Shown: positions 48,872 through 58,242, counted from the first letter of the stretch. The stretch: DNA of 64,000 nucleotides from [Mycobacterium] stephanolepidis (GCF_002356335.1 NZ_AP018165.1:3100001-3164000), one strand, 5' to 3'. Translations and numbers: made by a program. The notes: generated from the letters alone by a model not told the origin.

Positions 48872-49788
48872 CCTCAACGCTCAAACCTGTCAGCACCAAC
48901 GCGATCGGGCGTATGGTCGGGCTGCTGGGCGATGAATGGACCCTGTTACTCGTACGCGAATCACTCTTGGGTGCAAGACGATTCAGCGATTTTTCGGAGC
49001 GATTGCCGATATCCAACGCTGTACTCACCCAGCGGCTTTTGAAGCTTGTCGACGACGGGCTGCTCAGCCGTGAGGTGTACCAGGAACGGCCACTGCGCGC
49101 GGGCTACCAGCCCACCCGACAGTGCCAGGAACTGTGGCCGGTACTGGTATCCATCTGGCATTGGGAGCGAACGTGGGTCCCGGAGCATCCGGAGAAGATG
49201 CCCTTGATGCACCACCGGACATGCGGACAGGACTTTTCACCCGTGCTGCGCTGTGCGGGTTGCCACCAGCCGGTGAGCCAAGAACACATCGACACCGAAT
49301 GGGGCCCGAGCGGCGGGTGGCAACGGTCTGTACCGCAGGGCGCAACGCGACGTCGCAGCGGCACCGACAGACACCGGCAGGCAGGGCTGTTCCCCGAAAC
49401 CATGTCGATTCTCGGCAACCGCTGGGCATCGGCGATGGTGGCGGCCGCGTTCCTCGGAGCACGGCAGTTCGGCGATTTCCACACCAGGCTCAGTGCCCCA
49501 CCCGCCTTGATCGCCGACCGATTGCGCGGCTTTTGCACCATAGGTGTGCTGCAGCGCGCCGCTCACCCCAAGCGTTCGGATTGGTCCGAGTATCACCTGA
49601 CCCCTAAAGGGCTGGCGTTCTTCCCGATCGTGATGACGGCGGTGGACTGGGGTCAGCGGCACTTCCCGACACAAGAGGGGCCCGCCATGATCTTTACCCA
49701 TCGCGATTGCGGGAGCCGCTTTACACCCGAACTCGCCTGCGACCAATGCGATCAGCGTGTGAACTCGAACGGCATCGAGCCCCGATGA
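48868..49788 (+). CDS. Tandem HxlR-type regulator with repeated Cys-His motif
   Basis: This 306-residue protein contains two HxlR winged helices (about 10-105: MVGLLGDEWTLLLVRESLLG; about 170-270: MSILGNRWASAMVAAAFLG). Each is followed by a HxxC-x9-CxxC motif (HRTCGQDFSPVLRCAGC and HRDCGSRFTPELACDQC) that could bind zinc or sense redox. The protein is therefore an internal duplication of a winged helix plus Cys-His unit. The start chosen is TTG at 48868, overlapping the oxygenase stop; an in-frame ATG at 48826 is possible. It probably controls the thiolase/oxygenase promoters. Confidence 0.8.
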   Translation: MTSTLKPVSTNAIGRMVGLLGDEWTLLLVRESLLGARRFSDFSERLPISNAVLTQRLLKLVDDGLLSREVYQERPLRAGYQPTRQCQELWPVLVSIWHWERTWVPEHPEKMPLMHHRTCGQDFSPVLRCAGCHQPVSQEHIDTEWGPSGGWQRSVPQGATRRRSGTDRHRQAGLFPETMSILGNRWASAMVAAAFLGARQFGDFHTRLSAPPALIADRLRGFCTIGVLQRAAHPKRSDWSEYHLTPKGLAFFPIVMTAVDWGQRHFPTQEGPAMIFTHRDCGSRFTPELACDQCDQRVNSNGIEPR

Positions 49789-49833
49789 CAATTCGGCCCC
49801 GCACAGGAACGAATCCTGGCGGGGCCGAATTGT
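49788..49833. terminator. Bidirectional-looking terminator between HxlR gene and tsf
   Basis: A 15-base perfect stem (ACAATTCGGCCCCGC with GCGGGGCCGAATTGT) encloses a 16-base loop, followed on the plus strand by TTTT. It separates the convergent HxlR gene and tsf. The plus-strand U-run makes it a good intrinsic terminator for the oxygenase-HxlR unit; for tsf the tail is less U-rich. Confidence 0.8.
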
Positions 49834-49843
49834 TTTGAGAAAC

Positions 49844-50662
49844 CTAGGCTTGGCCGACCTCGAACCGCGCAAAGCGGGTCACGGTGACACCGGCCTCGTC
49901 AAGCAGAGCCTTGACGGACTTCTTGTTGTCGGACACCGACGGCTGATCCAGCAGCACGACATCCTTGTAGTAGCCAGTCACGCGACCCTCGACGATCTTG
50001 GGCAGCGCGGCCTCGGGCTTGCCCTCAGCCTTGGCGGTCTCCTCGGCGATGCGTCGCTCGTTCTCGACCACATCGGCCGGAACATCTTCGCGCGTCAGGT
50101 ACTTGGCCTTGAGCGCGGCGATCTGCAGCGCCACGGAGTGCGCGGCACCCTCGTCCGAACCGGTGTATTCGACCAGCACGCCCACGGCCGGCGGCAGGTC
50201 CGCGGCGCGCTTGTGCAGGTATGCCTCGACGGTTCCATCGAAGTACGCCACCCGGCGCAGCTCCAACTTCTCGCCGATCTTGGCGGCCAGGTCTGCGATC
50301 GCCTGCTCGACGGTCCGACCGTCCTCGACCTTGGCGGCCAGGAGGGCGTCGACCTCGCCGATCTTGCCCGCCGCGGCCGCACCGACGATGGCGTCGGCCA
50401 GACCCTGGAACTCGGCGTTCTTGGCGACGAAGTCGGTCTCCGAATTCAGCTCGACAAGTGCGCCGTCACGCGCGACGACGAGACCCTCGGCGGTGGCGCG
50501 CTCGGCACGCTTGCCGACGTCCTTGGCACCCTTGATGCGCAGCACCTCGACGGCCTTGTCGAAATCACCGTCGGACTCGGCCAGGGCGTTCTTGCAGTCG
50601 AGCATTCCGGCACCGGTCAGTTCCCGGAGCCGCTTCACATCGGCGGCTGTGAAATTCGCCAT
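49844..50662 (-). CDS. tsf: Elongation factor Ts
   Basis: This 272-residue protein is the nucleotide-exchange factor for EF-Tu. The N-terminal UBA-like domain ([19 protein letters not shown]) and TDFVAKN-type [15 protein letters not shown] motif are diagnostic. It starts one base after the rpsB stop. Order rpsB-tsf is universal. Corresponds to Rv2889c. Confidence 0.97.
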   Translation of the reverse strand: MANFTAADVKRLRELTGAGMLDCKNALAESDGDFDKAVEVLRIKGAKDVGKRAERATAEGLVVARDGALVELNSETDFVAKNAEFQGLADAIVGAAAAGKIGEVDALLAAKVEDGRTVEQAIADLAAKIGEKLELRRVAYFDGTVEAYLHKRAADLPPAVGVLVEYTGSDEGAAHSVALQIAALKAKYLTREDVPADVVENERRIAEETAKAEGKPEAALPKIVEGRVTGYYKDVVLLDQPSVSDNKKSVKALLDEAGVTVTRFARFEVGQA

Positions 50663-51496
50663 TTAGCCTTCCTCGGTTGTGGTTTCGGTGGTCTCAGCCG
50701 CCGGCGCAGCACCTTCGTCGGTGGTTGCGACAGCGGAGGCAAGCAGCTCCTGCTCCCACTCGGCAAGCGGCTCGGCGGCTTCCGGCTTCTCGTCGCCACC
50801 GGCCAGGCCGGAGCGGGCCTGCAGACCCTCGGCGATCGCGGAAGCGACGACCTTGGTGAGCAGCGCGGCGCTGCGGATCGCGTCATCGTTGCCCGGGATC
50901 GGGTAGTCGACGACATCGGGATCGCAGTTGGTGTCCAAGATCGCGATGATCGGGATGTTCAGCTTGCGGGCCTCGGCAACGGCGAGGTGCTCCTTGTTGG
51001 TGTCCACCACGAAGATCGCCGAAGGCACCTTCTGCATGTCCCGGATACCGCCGAGGCTGCGCTCAAGCTTGTTCTTCTCACGCGTGAGCATGAGGATTTC
51101 CTTCTTGGTGCGTCCCTCGAAGCCACCGGTCTGCTCCATCGACTCCAGCTCCTTGAGGCGCTGCAGACGCTTGTGAACGGTGGAGAAGTTGGTGAGCATG
51201 CCGCCCAGCCAGCGCTGGTTGACGTAAGGCATGCCAACGCGAGTCGCCTCTTCGGCGATGGGCTCCTGAGCCTGCTTCTTGGTGCCGACGAACATGATCG
51301 ACCCACCGTGGGCGACGGTCTCCTTGACGAACTCGTACGCCTTGTCGATGTAGGTCAGCGTCTGCTGCAAGTCGATGATGTAGATGCCGTTGCGGTCGGT
51401 GAAGATGAACCGCTTCATCTTGGGATTCCAACGACGGGTCTGGTGCCCGAAGTGCGCGCCGCTGTCAAGCAGCTGCTTCATAGTTACTACAGCCAT
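50663..51496 (-). CDS. rpsB: 30S ribosomal protein S2
   Basis: This 277-residue protein shows S2 motifs: [30 protein letters not shown] [31 protein letters not shown] and VDTNCDP-type [20 protein letters not shown]. The C-terminal tail is acidic and Thr/Ala-rich, as in other mycobacteria. The start follows AAAGGAA. Confidence 0.97.
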   Translation of the reverse strand: MAVVTMKQLLDSGAHFGHQTRRWNPKMKRFIFTDRNGIYIIDLQQTLTYIDKAYEFVKETVAHGGSIMFVGTKKQAQEPIAEEATRVGMPYVNQRWLGGMLTNFSTVHKRLQRLKELESMEQTGGFEGRTKKEILMLTREKNKLERSLGGIRDMQKVPSAIFVVDTNKEHLAVAEARKLNIPIIAILDTNCDPDVVDYPIPGNDDAIRSAALLTKVVASAIAEGLQARSGLAGGDEKPEAAEPLAEWEQELLASAVATTDEGAAPAAETTETTTEEG

Positions 51497-51804
51497 GAGT
51501 CCATGGTTCCTTTTGTCGGTTGTCGCCCGGGATCGGGTGATCCTGGGCCCTAGCGTCTGCTGATGCCGGAACCCATTCCTCGGATTCCCGAAGGAAACCC
51601 TGGATGGGACCGCCCGGCATGCTGATCACAAGTTCGTGTGCAGACGCGCGAAGTCAACCCGCTAGGCGAGTTGCGGTCATGAGTTTACATGCTGCGACGA
51701 GTGCTTTTCGCCACCCGTCGAAGCACCGCATGCAGGCCAGGGAAGTTGTCCACAGCACCGAAATGGCTCTTTCCCAACCACAGCCGTCCGGTCACGATGA
51801 TGTC
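51497..51804. other. Intergenic region with rpsB promoter and M23 leader
   Basis: This 308-base gap lies between divergent rpsB and the M23 gene. On the minus strand a TTGACT hexamer (near 51656-51661) could be a -35 of rpsB, but no clear -10 follows. The part near rpsB holds GC-rich inverted sequences typical of a ribosomal leader. I see no gene. Confidence 0.45.
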
Positions 51805-52326
51805 GTGAGGTTCAGAAGGGTCGGCTGTCCCGGACTGATCCTGGCCGTGGCGCTGACCGCCTCCCCCGTGGCCGCCACCGCACCGGGTGACACGGGTGAT
51901 CGTTTCGACTGGCCACTACGTCCTCGACCTGCGGTAACCCGGCACTTCGACAAGCCGCAGGAGCGTTGGAACCGGGGGCATCGCGGGGTCGATTTGGCCG
52001 GTCTCCCTGATCAGCGGGTGACCGCAGCCGGGCCGGGCATCGTGGTGTACGCCGGATCCATCGCCGGTAGGACGCTGGTCTCGATAGAACACGACGGCGG
52101 TCTGCGGACCACCTATGAGCCGATTACCCCGCTGGTCAAGCCGGGTCAGCGCGTAGGCGAAGGATCGGTCATCGGGACATTACGGCCCGGACATCCCGGC
52201 TGCGATGGAGCAGCCTGCTTGCACTGGGGCGCACTACACGGGCCCGCTTCGACGGCGAACTACCTGGATCCGCTGGGACTGTTGGCCGCTACCCCGCTAC
52301 GGCTCAAACCGCTTCAGGCGGGCTGA
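51805..52326 (+). CDS. Secreted M23 family metallopeptidase (Rv2891-like)
   Basis: This 173-residue protein has a signal peptide (GLILAVALTASPVAATA) and an M23 domain with the zinc residues in GHRGVDLAG (HxxxD) and CLHWGALHG (HxH). Family members cut peptidoglycan cross-bridges; mycobacteria use some as envelope regulators. The GTG at 51805 gives a proper signal peptide; the frame is open to 51604. Divergent from rpsB as in M. tuberculosis. Confidence 0.87.
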   Translation: MRFRRVGCPGLILAVALTASPVAATAPGDTGDRFDWPLRPRPAVTRHFDKPQERWNRGHRGVDLAGLPDQRVTAAGPGIVVYAGSIAGRTLVSIEHDGGLRTTYEPITPLVKPGQRVGEGSVIGTLRPGHPGCDGAACLHWGALHGPASTANYLDPLGLLAATPLRLKPLQAG

Positions 52327-52577
52327 CAGATGTCGACGTGCGCGGGCTTCCCGGTGGCCTGCGACAGCCGGGTGACCGCGTCGTGGAATCTGTCGAGTGC
52401 GTCCTGCTCGGTGACCACTTGGTAGAACGCGCGCATCTCACCGCCGTTGGCCATGCACACCCACCACGGCGGGTACACATCGGCGATCGCCGTTCCCGGT
52501 GCCACGAGCCCGAGGCCTACAGCGGCGGTGGCGGCCGCCACCAGAATTCCGGCGCTCATGCTTGAAACTCTAATCAT
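52314..52577 (-). CDS. Small secreted protein with two cysteines
   Basis: This 87-residue protein has a signal peptide (AGILVAAATAAVGLGLVAPGTAIA) and a mature part of about 50 residues with two Cys (VCMANGG, DICQPA) that could form a disulfide. It overlaps the upstream fusion regulator as ATGA and converges with the M23 gene with a 13-base overlap. I do not recognise it. Confidence 0.72.
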   Translation of the reverse strand: MIRVSSMSAGILVAAATAAVGLGLVAPGTAIADVYPPWWVCMANGGEMRAFYQVVTEQDALDRFHDAVTRLSQATGKPAHVDICQPA

Positions 52578-53584
52578 CGGACCGATTTCGACCAGGCCCT
52601 TGCCCACAATTCCAGCGGGGCCAGCGCGACAAGCAACGCCTTACCCACCGCCGTCAGCGAGTACTGCCCATCCTGGCTGCGCACGATGTGGGCGGCGGTC
52701 AGCTCGCTAAGGCGTGTGGTGAGCACGCCACTCGATACCTCTCCGACGTCGCCCATATGCTGCCTGAGCTCGGAAAAAGTCTTTGATCCGGAGCGCAACT
52801 CCCACAGCGCAAGAATGGCCCAACGGCGACCGAAAAGGTCGAATGCCGCATTGAGCGGCTGTCCGGAACCGGACCCCCGCACGGGCTTGCCCGGGCGGGG
52901 CGTGGCGTGCCCGTCGGGCGACTCGGCCTCGGATATCCCGGCACTGGCGATGATCGTGATCAGTCGGCTGGCGCGCTCGGCCATCTGCTCTGCGCTCTGC
53001 TCGGGGTGCCGGATCCACCAGGTGATCATGGCGCCGACCATCCCCATCCAGCCCTGCGTGAGTACACCGATGTCCTGCGGGTCGCGCAGCTCGGTGGCCG
53101 CGCTTCCCACGGCGGCCACGCCCTGGCCGGCGAGGGCAGCGAGACGCATTCTTGCGATCCGGGCAACCGCAAGTGCATCACTGTCCTCGGGCAGTGTCCG
53201 ATCCCAGATCACCAGCCAATCGGACGGGCGGGGTGCCAACGCCTGAAAGATCGCCTGCAGCACTGCCCGTGGCAACGCGAGCGTGGGCGGGGCCGCTTCC
53301 ATCGCCGTGGCGATGTGGTCACCGACAATCGATCCAGCGCGCTGCACACACGCGATGTACAGCTGCTCCTTGGACCCGAAATACGCCAGCACCATGGGCT
53401 TGGACACGCCGACTGCCGACGCCACCGCGGCCAGGGACATGCCCGCGTATCCGCTACGGCCGAACTCCTGGCATGCGGCATCGAGGATCTGTTGCTCCCG
53501 CTCGGCGCGGGGCATGCCCTTGGTACCTGCCCGTGTCACCAGTCCCTTGTACCAGTCTCGAGCCTTCCCGTGCCGAGTATTCAT
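52574..53584 (-). CDS. TetR-HxlR fusion transcriptional regulator
   Basis: This 336-residue protein combines a complete TetR regulator (HTH near 30-75: ILDAACQEFGRSGYAGMSLA, GVSKPMVLAYFGSKEQLY; ligand domain to about 220) with a C-terminal HxlR-type winged helix (about 240-336: FDLFGRRWAILALWELRSG, EVSSGVLTTRLSELTAAHIV). A short Gly/Pro/Arg linker joins them. Two DNA-binding domains in one protein is unusual for TetR proteins. The start is ATG at 53584; a GTG at 53539 after AAGGGA is an alternative. It is divergent from mmpS-mmpL with CGATCGG-containing palindromes between. Confidence 0.85.
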   Translation of the reverse strand: MNTRHGKARDWYKGLVTRAGTKGMPRAEREQQILDAACQEFGRSGYAGMSLAAVASAVGVSKPMVLAYFGSKEQLYIACVQRAGSIVGDHIATAMEAAPPTLALPRAVLQAIFQALAPRPSDWLVIWDRTLPEDSDALAVARIARMRLAALAGQGVAAVGSAATELRDPQDIGVLTQGWMGMVGAMITWWIRHPEQSAEQMAERASRLITIIASAGISEAESPDGHATPRPGKPVRGSGSGQPLNAAFDLFGRRWAILALWELRSGSKTFSELRQHMGDVGEVSSGVLTTRLSELTAAHIVRSQDGQYSLTAVGKALLVALAPLELWARAWSKSVR

Positions 53585-53603
53585 GTGCGCGGCATCACAG
53601 TAG

Positions 53604-53659
53604 ACCGATCGGTGTGATGTTCATATGACCAACTGTTAAATTAACGATCGGCCAGTTAA
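53604..53659. promoter_or_regulatory. Operator candidates between TetR-HxlR regulator and mmpS
   Basis: The 112-base divergent gap has a perfect 10-base palindrome ACCGATCGGT at 53604-53613 and a second dyad TTAAC-N9-GTTAA at 53641-53659 that also contains CGATCGG. A TetR-type palindrome plus a second different dyad would suit a regulator with two DNA-binding domains. Both sites lie between the regulator start and the mmpS Shine-Dalgarno. Confidence 0.5.
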
Positions 53660-53696
53660 CGTCAACGCTCACCAACCGGATCAATGAGGAGCTGGA

Positions 53697-54104
53697 ATGC
53701 GTGGCGCGTGGGTGTACCTGGTATCGACGGCGGTCCTCTGTATCGCCGGGGCCTACATAGCCCATCTGCGGCTCAGCGACATTCCTGACCCCGCCATCGG
53801 CCATTCCTACAAGCCGCCGTCGATAGGCAAGCCACGCGAAAAGACTGTCGAGTACCGGCTCAACGGACCCAACGGTGCCACCGTCGAGGCGTCCTACCTC
53901 GATGTCGACGGCACCGTGCGCGAGGTATCCGGAACCCTCCCGTGGCAAACCACCTTGCGTACAGGGCAGCTCACCATCCCCACGGGCGTGGTGGCCCAGT
54001 CGAACAGAGGGCAGATGTCCTGCAGTATCACGATCAACGGCGAGGTCCGCGACGAAAAGGCTTCTGACTCACCAGCCGTCTCCTGCCAGGTGGCGGTAGC
54101 GTGA
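53697..54104 (+). CDS. MmpS family membrane protein (second copy)
   Basis: This 135-residue protein has an N-terminal membrane helix (WVYLVSTAVLCIAGAYIA) and the extracytoplasmic MmpS domain with the late Cys pair (MSCSITINGEV, VSCQVAVA). GAGGAG lies just upstream of the ATG. Its stop overlaps the mmpL start as GTGA. It differs strongly from the MmpS at 4300, so this is an old paralogue rather than a recent copy. Confidence 0.9.
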   Translation: MRGAWVYLVSTAVLCIAGAYIAHLRLSDIPDPAIGHSYKPPSIGKPREKTVEYRLNGPNGATVEASYLDVDGTVREVSGTLPWQTTLRTGQLTIPTGVVAQSNRGQMSCSITINGEVRDEKASDSPAVSCQVAVA

Positions 54105-56983
54105 ACAACCAGAACAATGTCGCCGGGAAACACCGGCCACTGATCGCCCGGCTGATGTATCGGTTCTCCCTTCCCGTCATCGTGCTGTGGCTTGCCGCTG
54201 CCGGAGCACTCAATCTCGCTGTCCCCCAACTAGAGACGGTGATCAAGGGACACGCTCGCTCATTCTTGCCCGATGACGCCGCCTCCGTCCAGGCGATCGT
54301 CAAGATGGGCAACTACTTCGGCGGTGCCGGCACCAACAACTTCGTCTATCTCCTCCTCGAGGGCGAGGAGCCACTGGGTGCCGCAGCGCACCAGTACTAC
54401 TCAGACGTCCTCGCCCGGATCAACCAGGACAAGAAGCACGTCAACTCGTCGATGGATCTGTGGTCCAACCCGCAGTTCTCCCGCGCCAACGAGAGCGCCG
54501 ACGGCAAGGCCGCCTATGTCCTGATCAACCTGTCCGGCAACATGGGAACCGCCCTGGCCATGGAATCCACCCAGGCCATTCGTGACATCATCGCCGAATA
54601 TCCTCCACCGAAAGGAATTACGGCACACCTGACCGGGCCATCCGCGGTGGTCAACGACGAACTGGTCTCGATCAACGATTCGATCCTGTTACTGCTGATC
54701 TCCTGTGGCCTGTTGGTTGGCGCCATCTTGTTTCTGGTGTACCGCAACCCGATAACCATCGCCATGCCGCTGCTCGTCGCGGGAGCGGGGCTCGGCGTCG
54801 GACGGCCCATCGTCGCGTTCCTCGGCGAACATCAAGTCATCGGAGTATCGATCTTCGCCTCCGCATTGCTGGCGGTGATCGTCCTCGGAGCCGGAATCGA
54901 TTACGGCATATTCCTTCTCGGCAGATATCAGGAAGCACGCCGCGCCGGAGAAGACCCGGAATCCGCGTACTACACGGCATTGGCCGGGGTCCAGCACATT
55001 ATCATCGCGTCGGGACTCACTGTCGCCGGAGCCACCGCGTGCATGGTCTTCACCCGCCTGGCCATCTTCAGCACATCCGGTCTGCCCTGCACCATCGCGG
55101 TCATCGTCACCCTTGCCGCCGCCCTGACCCTCGGGCCCGCGCTCCTGGCGCTGGGCAGCCGGCTCGGGTTCTTCGAGCCACGCCAAGAGAAGTCGCAGCG
55201 CAGGTGGCGTCGGATCGCCACCTATGTGGTGCGCTGGCCGGGGCCGGTACTCGCGGGCAGCATGGCCGTACTCGCGCTTGCGCTGTTGGTTCTCCCGGGA
55301 TTCCGGCCCAGTTTTAACGAGCAGACCGCGCAACCCAGCGACTCTCCCGCAAACCTGGGTTTCGCCGCGTCAGATCGCCATCTGCCGCCAAATATCATGG
55401 CCCCCAGCCTCTTCCTGATCGAGTCGGACCATGACATGCGCAATTCCGGGGACATGATCGCCCTGGCGAAGCTCTCCAATGCGGTGCTGAACATCCCTGG
55501 TATCAACAATGTGCAGGGCATCACCCGCCCACTCGGCGCTCCGCTGGAGCAAGGGTCGCTTACGTCGCAGGCCGGATACATCGGTGGGCGGCTGACCCAG
55601 ATGACCAGTCTGCTCAACCAGCGCATCACCGACCTCACTGCCCTGAGCGGCCGCGTCGGGCAGCTCTCGCTCACGGTCAAGGGCCTGGAGCAAGCGCTGC
55701 AGAGTGGGACCCAGGGTGCGATCCAGATCCAGACGGGCGCAGCCGAACTGCGCACCGGCCTGGCCGCCGTCGTACAGAAGGTCGACACGCTACGCGAAAC
55801 CGCCAAGCCCGCAGAGGACTTCGTGGGCTCGATCCCGAACTGCCAGGCTAACGAGTACTGTCAGGCCGCGCTCACCGGCTTCTCGCTCTTCGACGATCTA
55901 CACCGTTTCGACGGGCTGGTGGGCAATCTGGTGAACGGAACCGGCGCCCTGGCCCAGACGTTCCCGCAACTAGGGGCGCAGCTATCGGGATTGAAGGCCT
56001 TCGTCGCGCAGGTCAACGAAGTCACAGTCCCGCTGCGAAGCACACTGGAAATCCTGCTCCCTCAGATCACCCAAATCACGCAATTCACCGATGAGCTCAG
56101 CAAGAGCTTCACTGCGGGCGATCCGGGTGCATCGTTCTTCCTGCCCAGCCAGGCATTCGACAACCCGCTCTTCAAGAACGCGATGCCCTTCTTCTTCTCC
56201 ACCGACGGCAAGGTGACGCGCATGATCGTCACTCCCGATATGGAGGGATTCAGCCGCGAAGCGATGGACCTGAGCGCCAAGATCATTCCGACCGCATTGC
56301 AGTCGATCAAGAACACATCACTGGCCGGTAGCACGGTGAGTATCGGTGGCCCTGGCGGCACCCTGTTGAACATCGAGGCGTTCACGCGAGAGGACTTCAT
56401 CACCAGCGTGGTGGCCGCATTCGCGTTCGTATTCTGCGTCGTGCTGATCCTGCTACGCAGCCTCGTTGCCGCAATGGCGGTCATCGGCACCGTGGCGCTG
56501 TCCTACCTGTCCGCTCTGGGCCTAGCCATATTCGTCTGGCAGGACATCATCGGAAATCCGTTGCATTGGTCGGTAGCCCCGCTGTCGTTTGTCTTCCTGG
56601 TCGCGGTGGGCGCCGACTACAACATGCTGCTGGTGGCCAGATTCCGCGAAGAGCTGCACGCCGGTATCAAAACAGGCATCATCCGCTCGATGGCCAACAC
56701 CGGCGGCGTGGTCACCACCGCGGGACTGGTATTCGGGTTCACCATGTTCGCGATGATCGCTGGGTATGCGCACAACATCGCCCAGCTGGGTACCACCGTG
56801 GGCCTAGGGCTCCTGCTGGACACGCTGATCGTGCGATCGTTCGTAATCCCTTCTATCGCAACGCTGCTGGGCCGCTGGTTTTGGTGGCCAGTGGTGGTAC
56901 ACGACAGGGCCGCCAGCCGTGATTCCACCCCCGCCCCCGAGAGTGCGTCTGATCATGGGCAGCTTGTAGGGGCGCAACGATGA
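54101..56983 (+). CDS. MmpL family RND transporter (second copy)
   Basis: This 960-residue transporter has the standard MmpL layout. The Asp-Tyr pairs are in GIDYGIFLLGRY (Asp near 267) and GADYNMLLVARF (near 839), the same positions as in the first MmpL. The second periplasmic domain has a Cys pair (PNCQANEYCQ near 581-587) and a helical hairpin rich in Gln, Leu and Thr instead of Met. It starts with GTG. Export of a lipid or drug is inferred. The divergent TetR-HxlR fusion probably controls it. Confidence 0.93.
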   Translation: MNNQNNVAGKHRPLIARLMYRFSLPVIVLWLAAAGALNLAVPQLETVIKGHARSFLPDDAASVQAIVKMGNYFGGAGTNNFVYLLLEGEEPLGAAAHQYYSDVLARINQDKKHVNSSMDLWSNPQFSRANESADGKAAYVLINLSGNMGTALAMESTQAIRDIIAEYPPPKGITAHLTGPSAVVNDELVSINDSILLLLISCGLLVGAILFLVYRNPITIAMPLLVAGAGLGVGRPIVAFLGEHQVIGVSIFASALLAVIVLGAGIDYGIFLLGRYQEARRAGEDPESAYYTALAGVQHIIIASGLTVAGATACMVFTRLAIFSTSGLPCTIAVIVTLAAALTLGPALLALGSRLGFFEPRQEKSQRRWRRIATYVVRWPGPVLAGSMAVLALALLVLPGFRPSFNEQTAQPSDSPANLGFAASDRHLPPNIMAPSLFLIESDHDMRNSGDMIALAKLSNAVLNIPGINNVQGITRPLGAPLEQGSLTSQAGYIGGRLTQMTSLLNQRITDLTALSGRVGQLSLTVKGLEQALQSGTQGAIQIQTGAAELRTGLAAVVQKVDTLRETAKPAEDFVGSIPNCQANEYCQAALTGFSLFDDLHRFDGLVGNLVNGTGALAQTFPQLGAQLSGLKAFVAQVNEVTVPLRSTLEILLPQITQITQFTDELSKSFTAGDPGASFFLPSQAFDNPLFKNAMPFFFSTDGKVTRMIVTPDMEGFSREAMDLSAKIIPTALQSIKNTSLAGSTVSIGGPGGTLLNIEAFTREDFITSVVAAFAFVFCVVLILLRSLVAAMAVIGTVALSYLSALGLAIFVWQDIIGNPLHWSVAPLSFVFLVAVGADYNMLLVARFREELHAGIKTGIIRSMANTGGVVTTAGLVFGFTMFAMIAGYAHNIAQLGTTVGLGLLLDTLIVRSFVIPSIATLLGRWFWWPVVVHDRAASRDSTPAPESASDHGQLVGAQR

Positions 56984-57041
56984 CGCGGTGCGGCAGGTCT
57001 GAGCTGAACCGCGGTCCCCTGCAGATTCGCGTCACCACATC

Positions 57042-57314
57042 GTGCGCTTGGAACCGTGGGTAAGTGCCGTGCTTACGGGAGCCGGGTTCGCCGCAGTGCT
57101 TCTGTTCTTGGTGGTGGTAGCGCTATGGGCGGCCGGCGGTAACGGCGGATCGATGAGCTACTACCAGCGCGAAGTGGACCGCATGATGCGCAAGCAATCA
57201 CGGCAAGAAAAGGCGAGTTTGGAGGCTAGAACCCGCCATACCCGAGGACAACGCTGGGCGAGTCGCGTCAATCCTGCCCGAGCATGCCGACGGAAACGCG
57301 AGCACGACACCTGA
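57042..57314 (+). CDS. Small single-pass membrane protein
   Basis: This 90-residue protein has one membrane helix (VLTGAGFAAVLLFLVVVALWAA) followed by a highly basic tail (QREVDRMMRKQSRQEKAS...). The GTG at 57042 is 58 bases after mmpL. It may be translated from the mmpL transcript. I do not recognise it; the tail could touch nucleic acid or lipid heads. Confidence 0.55.
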   Translation: MRLEPWVSAVLTGAGFAAVLLFLVVVALWAAGGNGGSMSYYQREVDRMMRKQSRQEKASLEARTRHTRGQRWASRVNPARACRRKREHDT

Positions 57315-57327
57315 GTGCCTCACGGCA

Positions 57328-58242
57328 TCACGCCCGCGGGTGCGCCTGATCGTGGACGGCGCGTAGACGCTCCACGGTGACGTGGGTGTACAGCTGCGTG
57401 GTGGCCAGTGTGGAGTGCCCGAGCAGCTCCTGAACGACACGCAAGTCCGCACCACCTTCCAGCAGATGCGTTGCGGCGCTGTGCCGCAAACCGTGCGGGC
57501 CGATATCGGGGGCGCCGGGCACGGCGGACATGGTCTGATGTACCACGGTGCGAACCTGACGCGGATCGATGCGCCGCCCACGCGCACCCAGGAGCAGCGC
57601 GGCTCCCGAGCCCGAGTTGGCCAGACTCGCTCGACCGCGTTCCAGCCACGCCGTCAACGCATCGGCGGCGGGACCTCCGAACGGCACGGTGCGCTCCTTG
57701 TCGCCCTTACCCAAGACCCGCAACACCTTTCGCGATCTGTCGATATCGTCCACATCCAGGCCGCAAAGCTCACTGACCCGAATCCCGGTGGCGTAGAGCA
57801 TCTCGACGATCAGGCGATCCCTCAGTGCCATCGGATCATCTTGCTCGGCGCCCGAATGCGCGGCCTCCATCGCCGCCACGGCCTGGTCCTGTCGCAGCAC
57901 CGCGGGGAGAGTGCGGTGAGATTTGGGCTGTTGCAGGCGAATCGCGGGGTCCGTCTTCATCAGTCCGCGACGGGTCGCCCACGCGGTAAAAATCTTCACC
58001 GCCGAAGTACGCCGCGCGACGGTAGACCGTGCCGCACCCTGCCGGGCCTGAGCACCGAGCCATGACCGCAACACCGGCAATGACAGATCGGCCAGGGAGG
58101 CCTGTGGATTGGTCACCGACAGATGATCGAACAACGAGGTGAGATCTCCACGATAGGCCCGTTGCGTGTGCACTGACCGTCCGCGCTCCAGCGCCAGATG
58201 CTCGGCGAACTCGTCGAGAATCGCTGTCAGCTGCGGAGTCAC
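57328..58242 (-). CDS. xerC: Tyrosine recombinase XerC
   Basis: This 304-residue recombinase resolves chromosome dimers at dif with XerD. It has the N-terminal SAM-like core-binding domain and catalytic residues Arg in [13 protein letters not shown] (near 154), HGLRH (near 245), His in [11 protein letters not shown] and Tyr in YTHV. The GTG at 58242 overlaps the stop of the upstream gene (GTGA) and fits the family length; the frame is open to 58446. Corresponds to Rv2894c. Confidence 0.94.
   Translation of the reverse strand: MTPQLTAILDEFAEHLALERGRSVHTQRAYRGDLTSLFDHLSVTNPQASLADLSLPVLRSWLGAQARQGAARSTVARRTSAVKIFTAWATRRGLMKTDPAIRLQQPKSHRTLPAVLRQDQAVAAMEAAHSGAEQDDPMALRDRLIVEMLYATGIRVSELCGLDVDDIDRSRKVLRVLGKGDKERTVPFGGPAADALTAWLERGRASLANSGSGAALLLGARGRRIDPRQVRTVVHQTMSAVPGAPDIGPHGLRHSAATHLLEGGADLRVVQELLGHSTLATTQLYTHVTVERLRAVHDQAHPRA

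Noticed and set aside
49835..51553. A 572-codon open frame on the plus strand opposite tsf and rpsB
   Set aside because: It is a mirror frame of two certain genes in high-GC DNA, with no ribosome-binding site and no recognisable domain.
57328..58242. Phage or element integrase
   Set aside because: Length, motifs and place beside the siderophore-interacting gene match chromosomal XerC.
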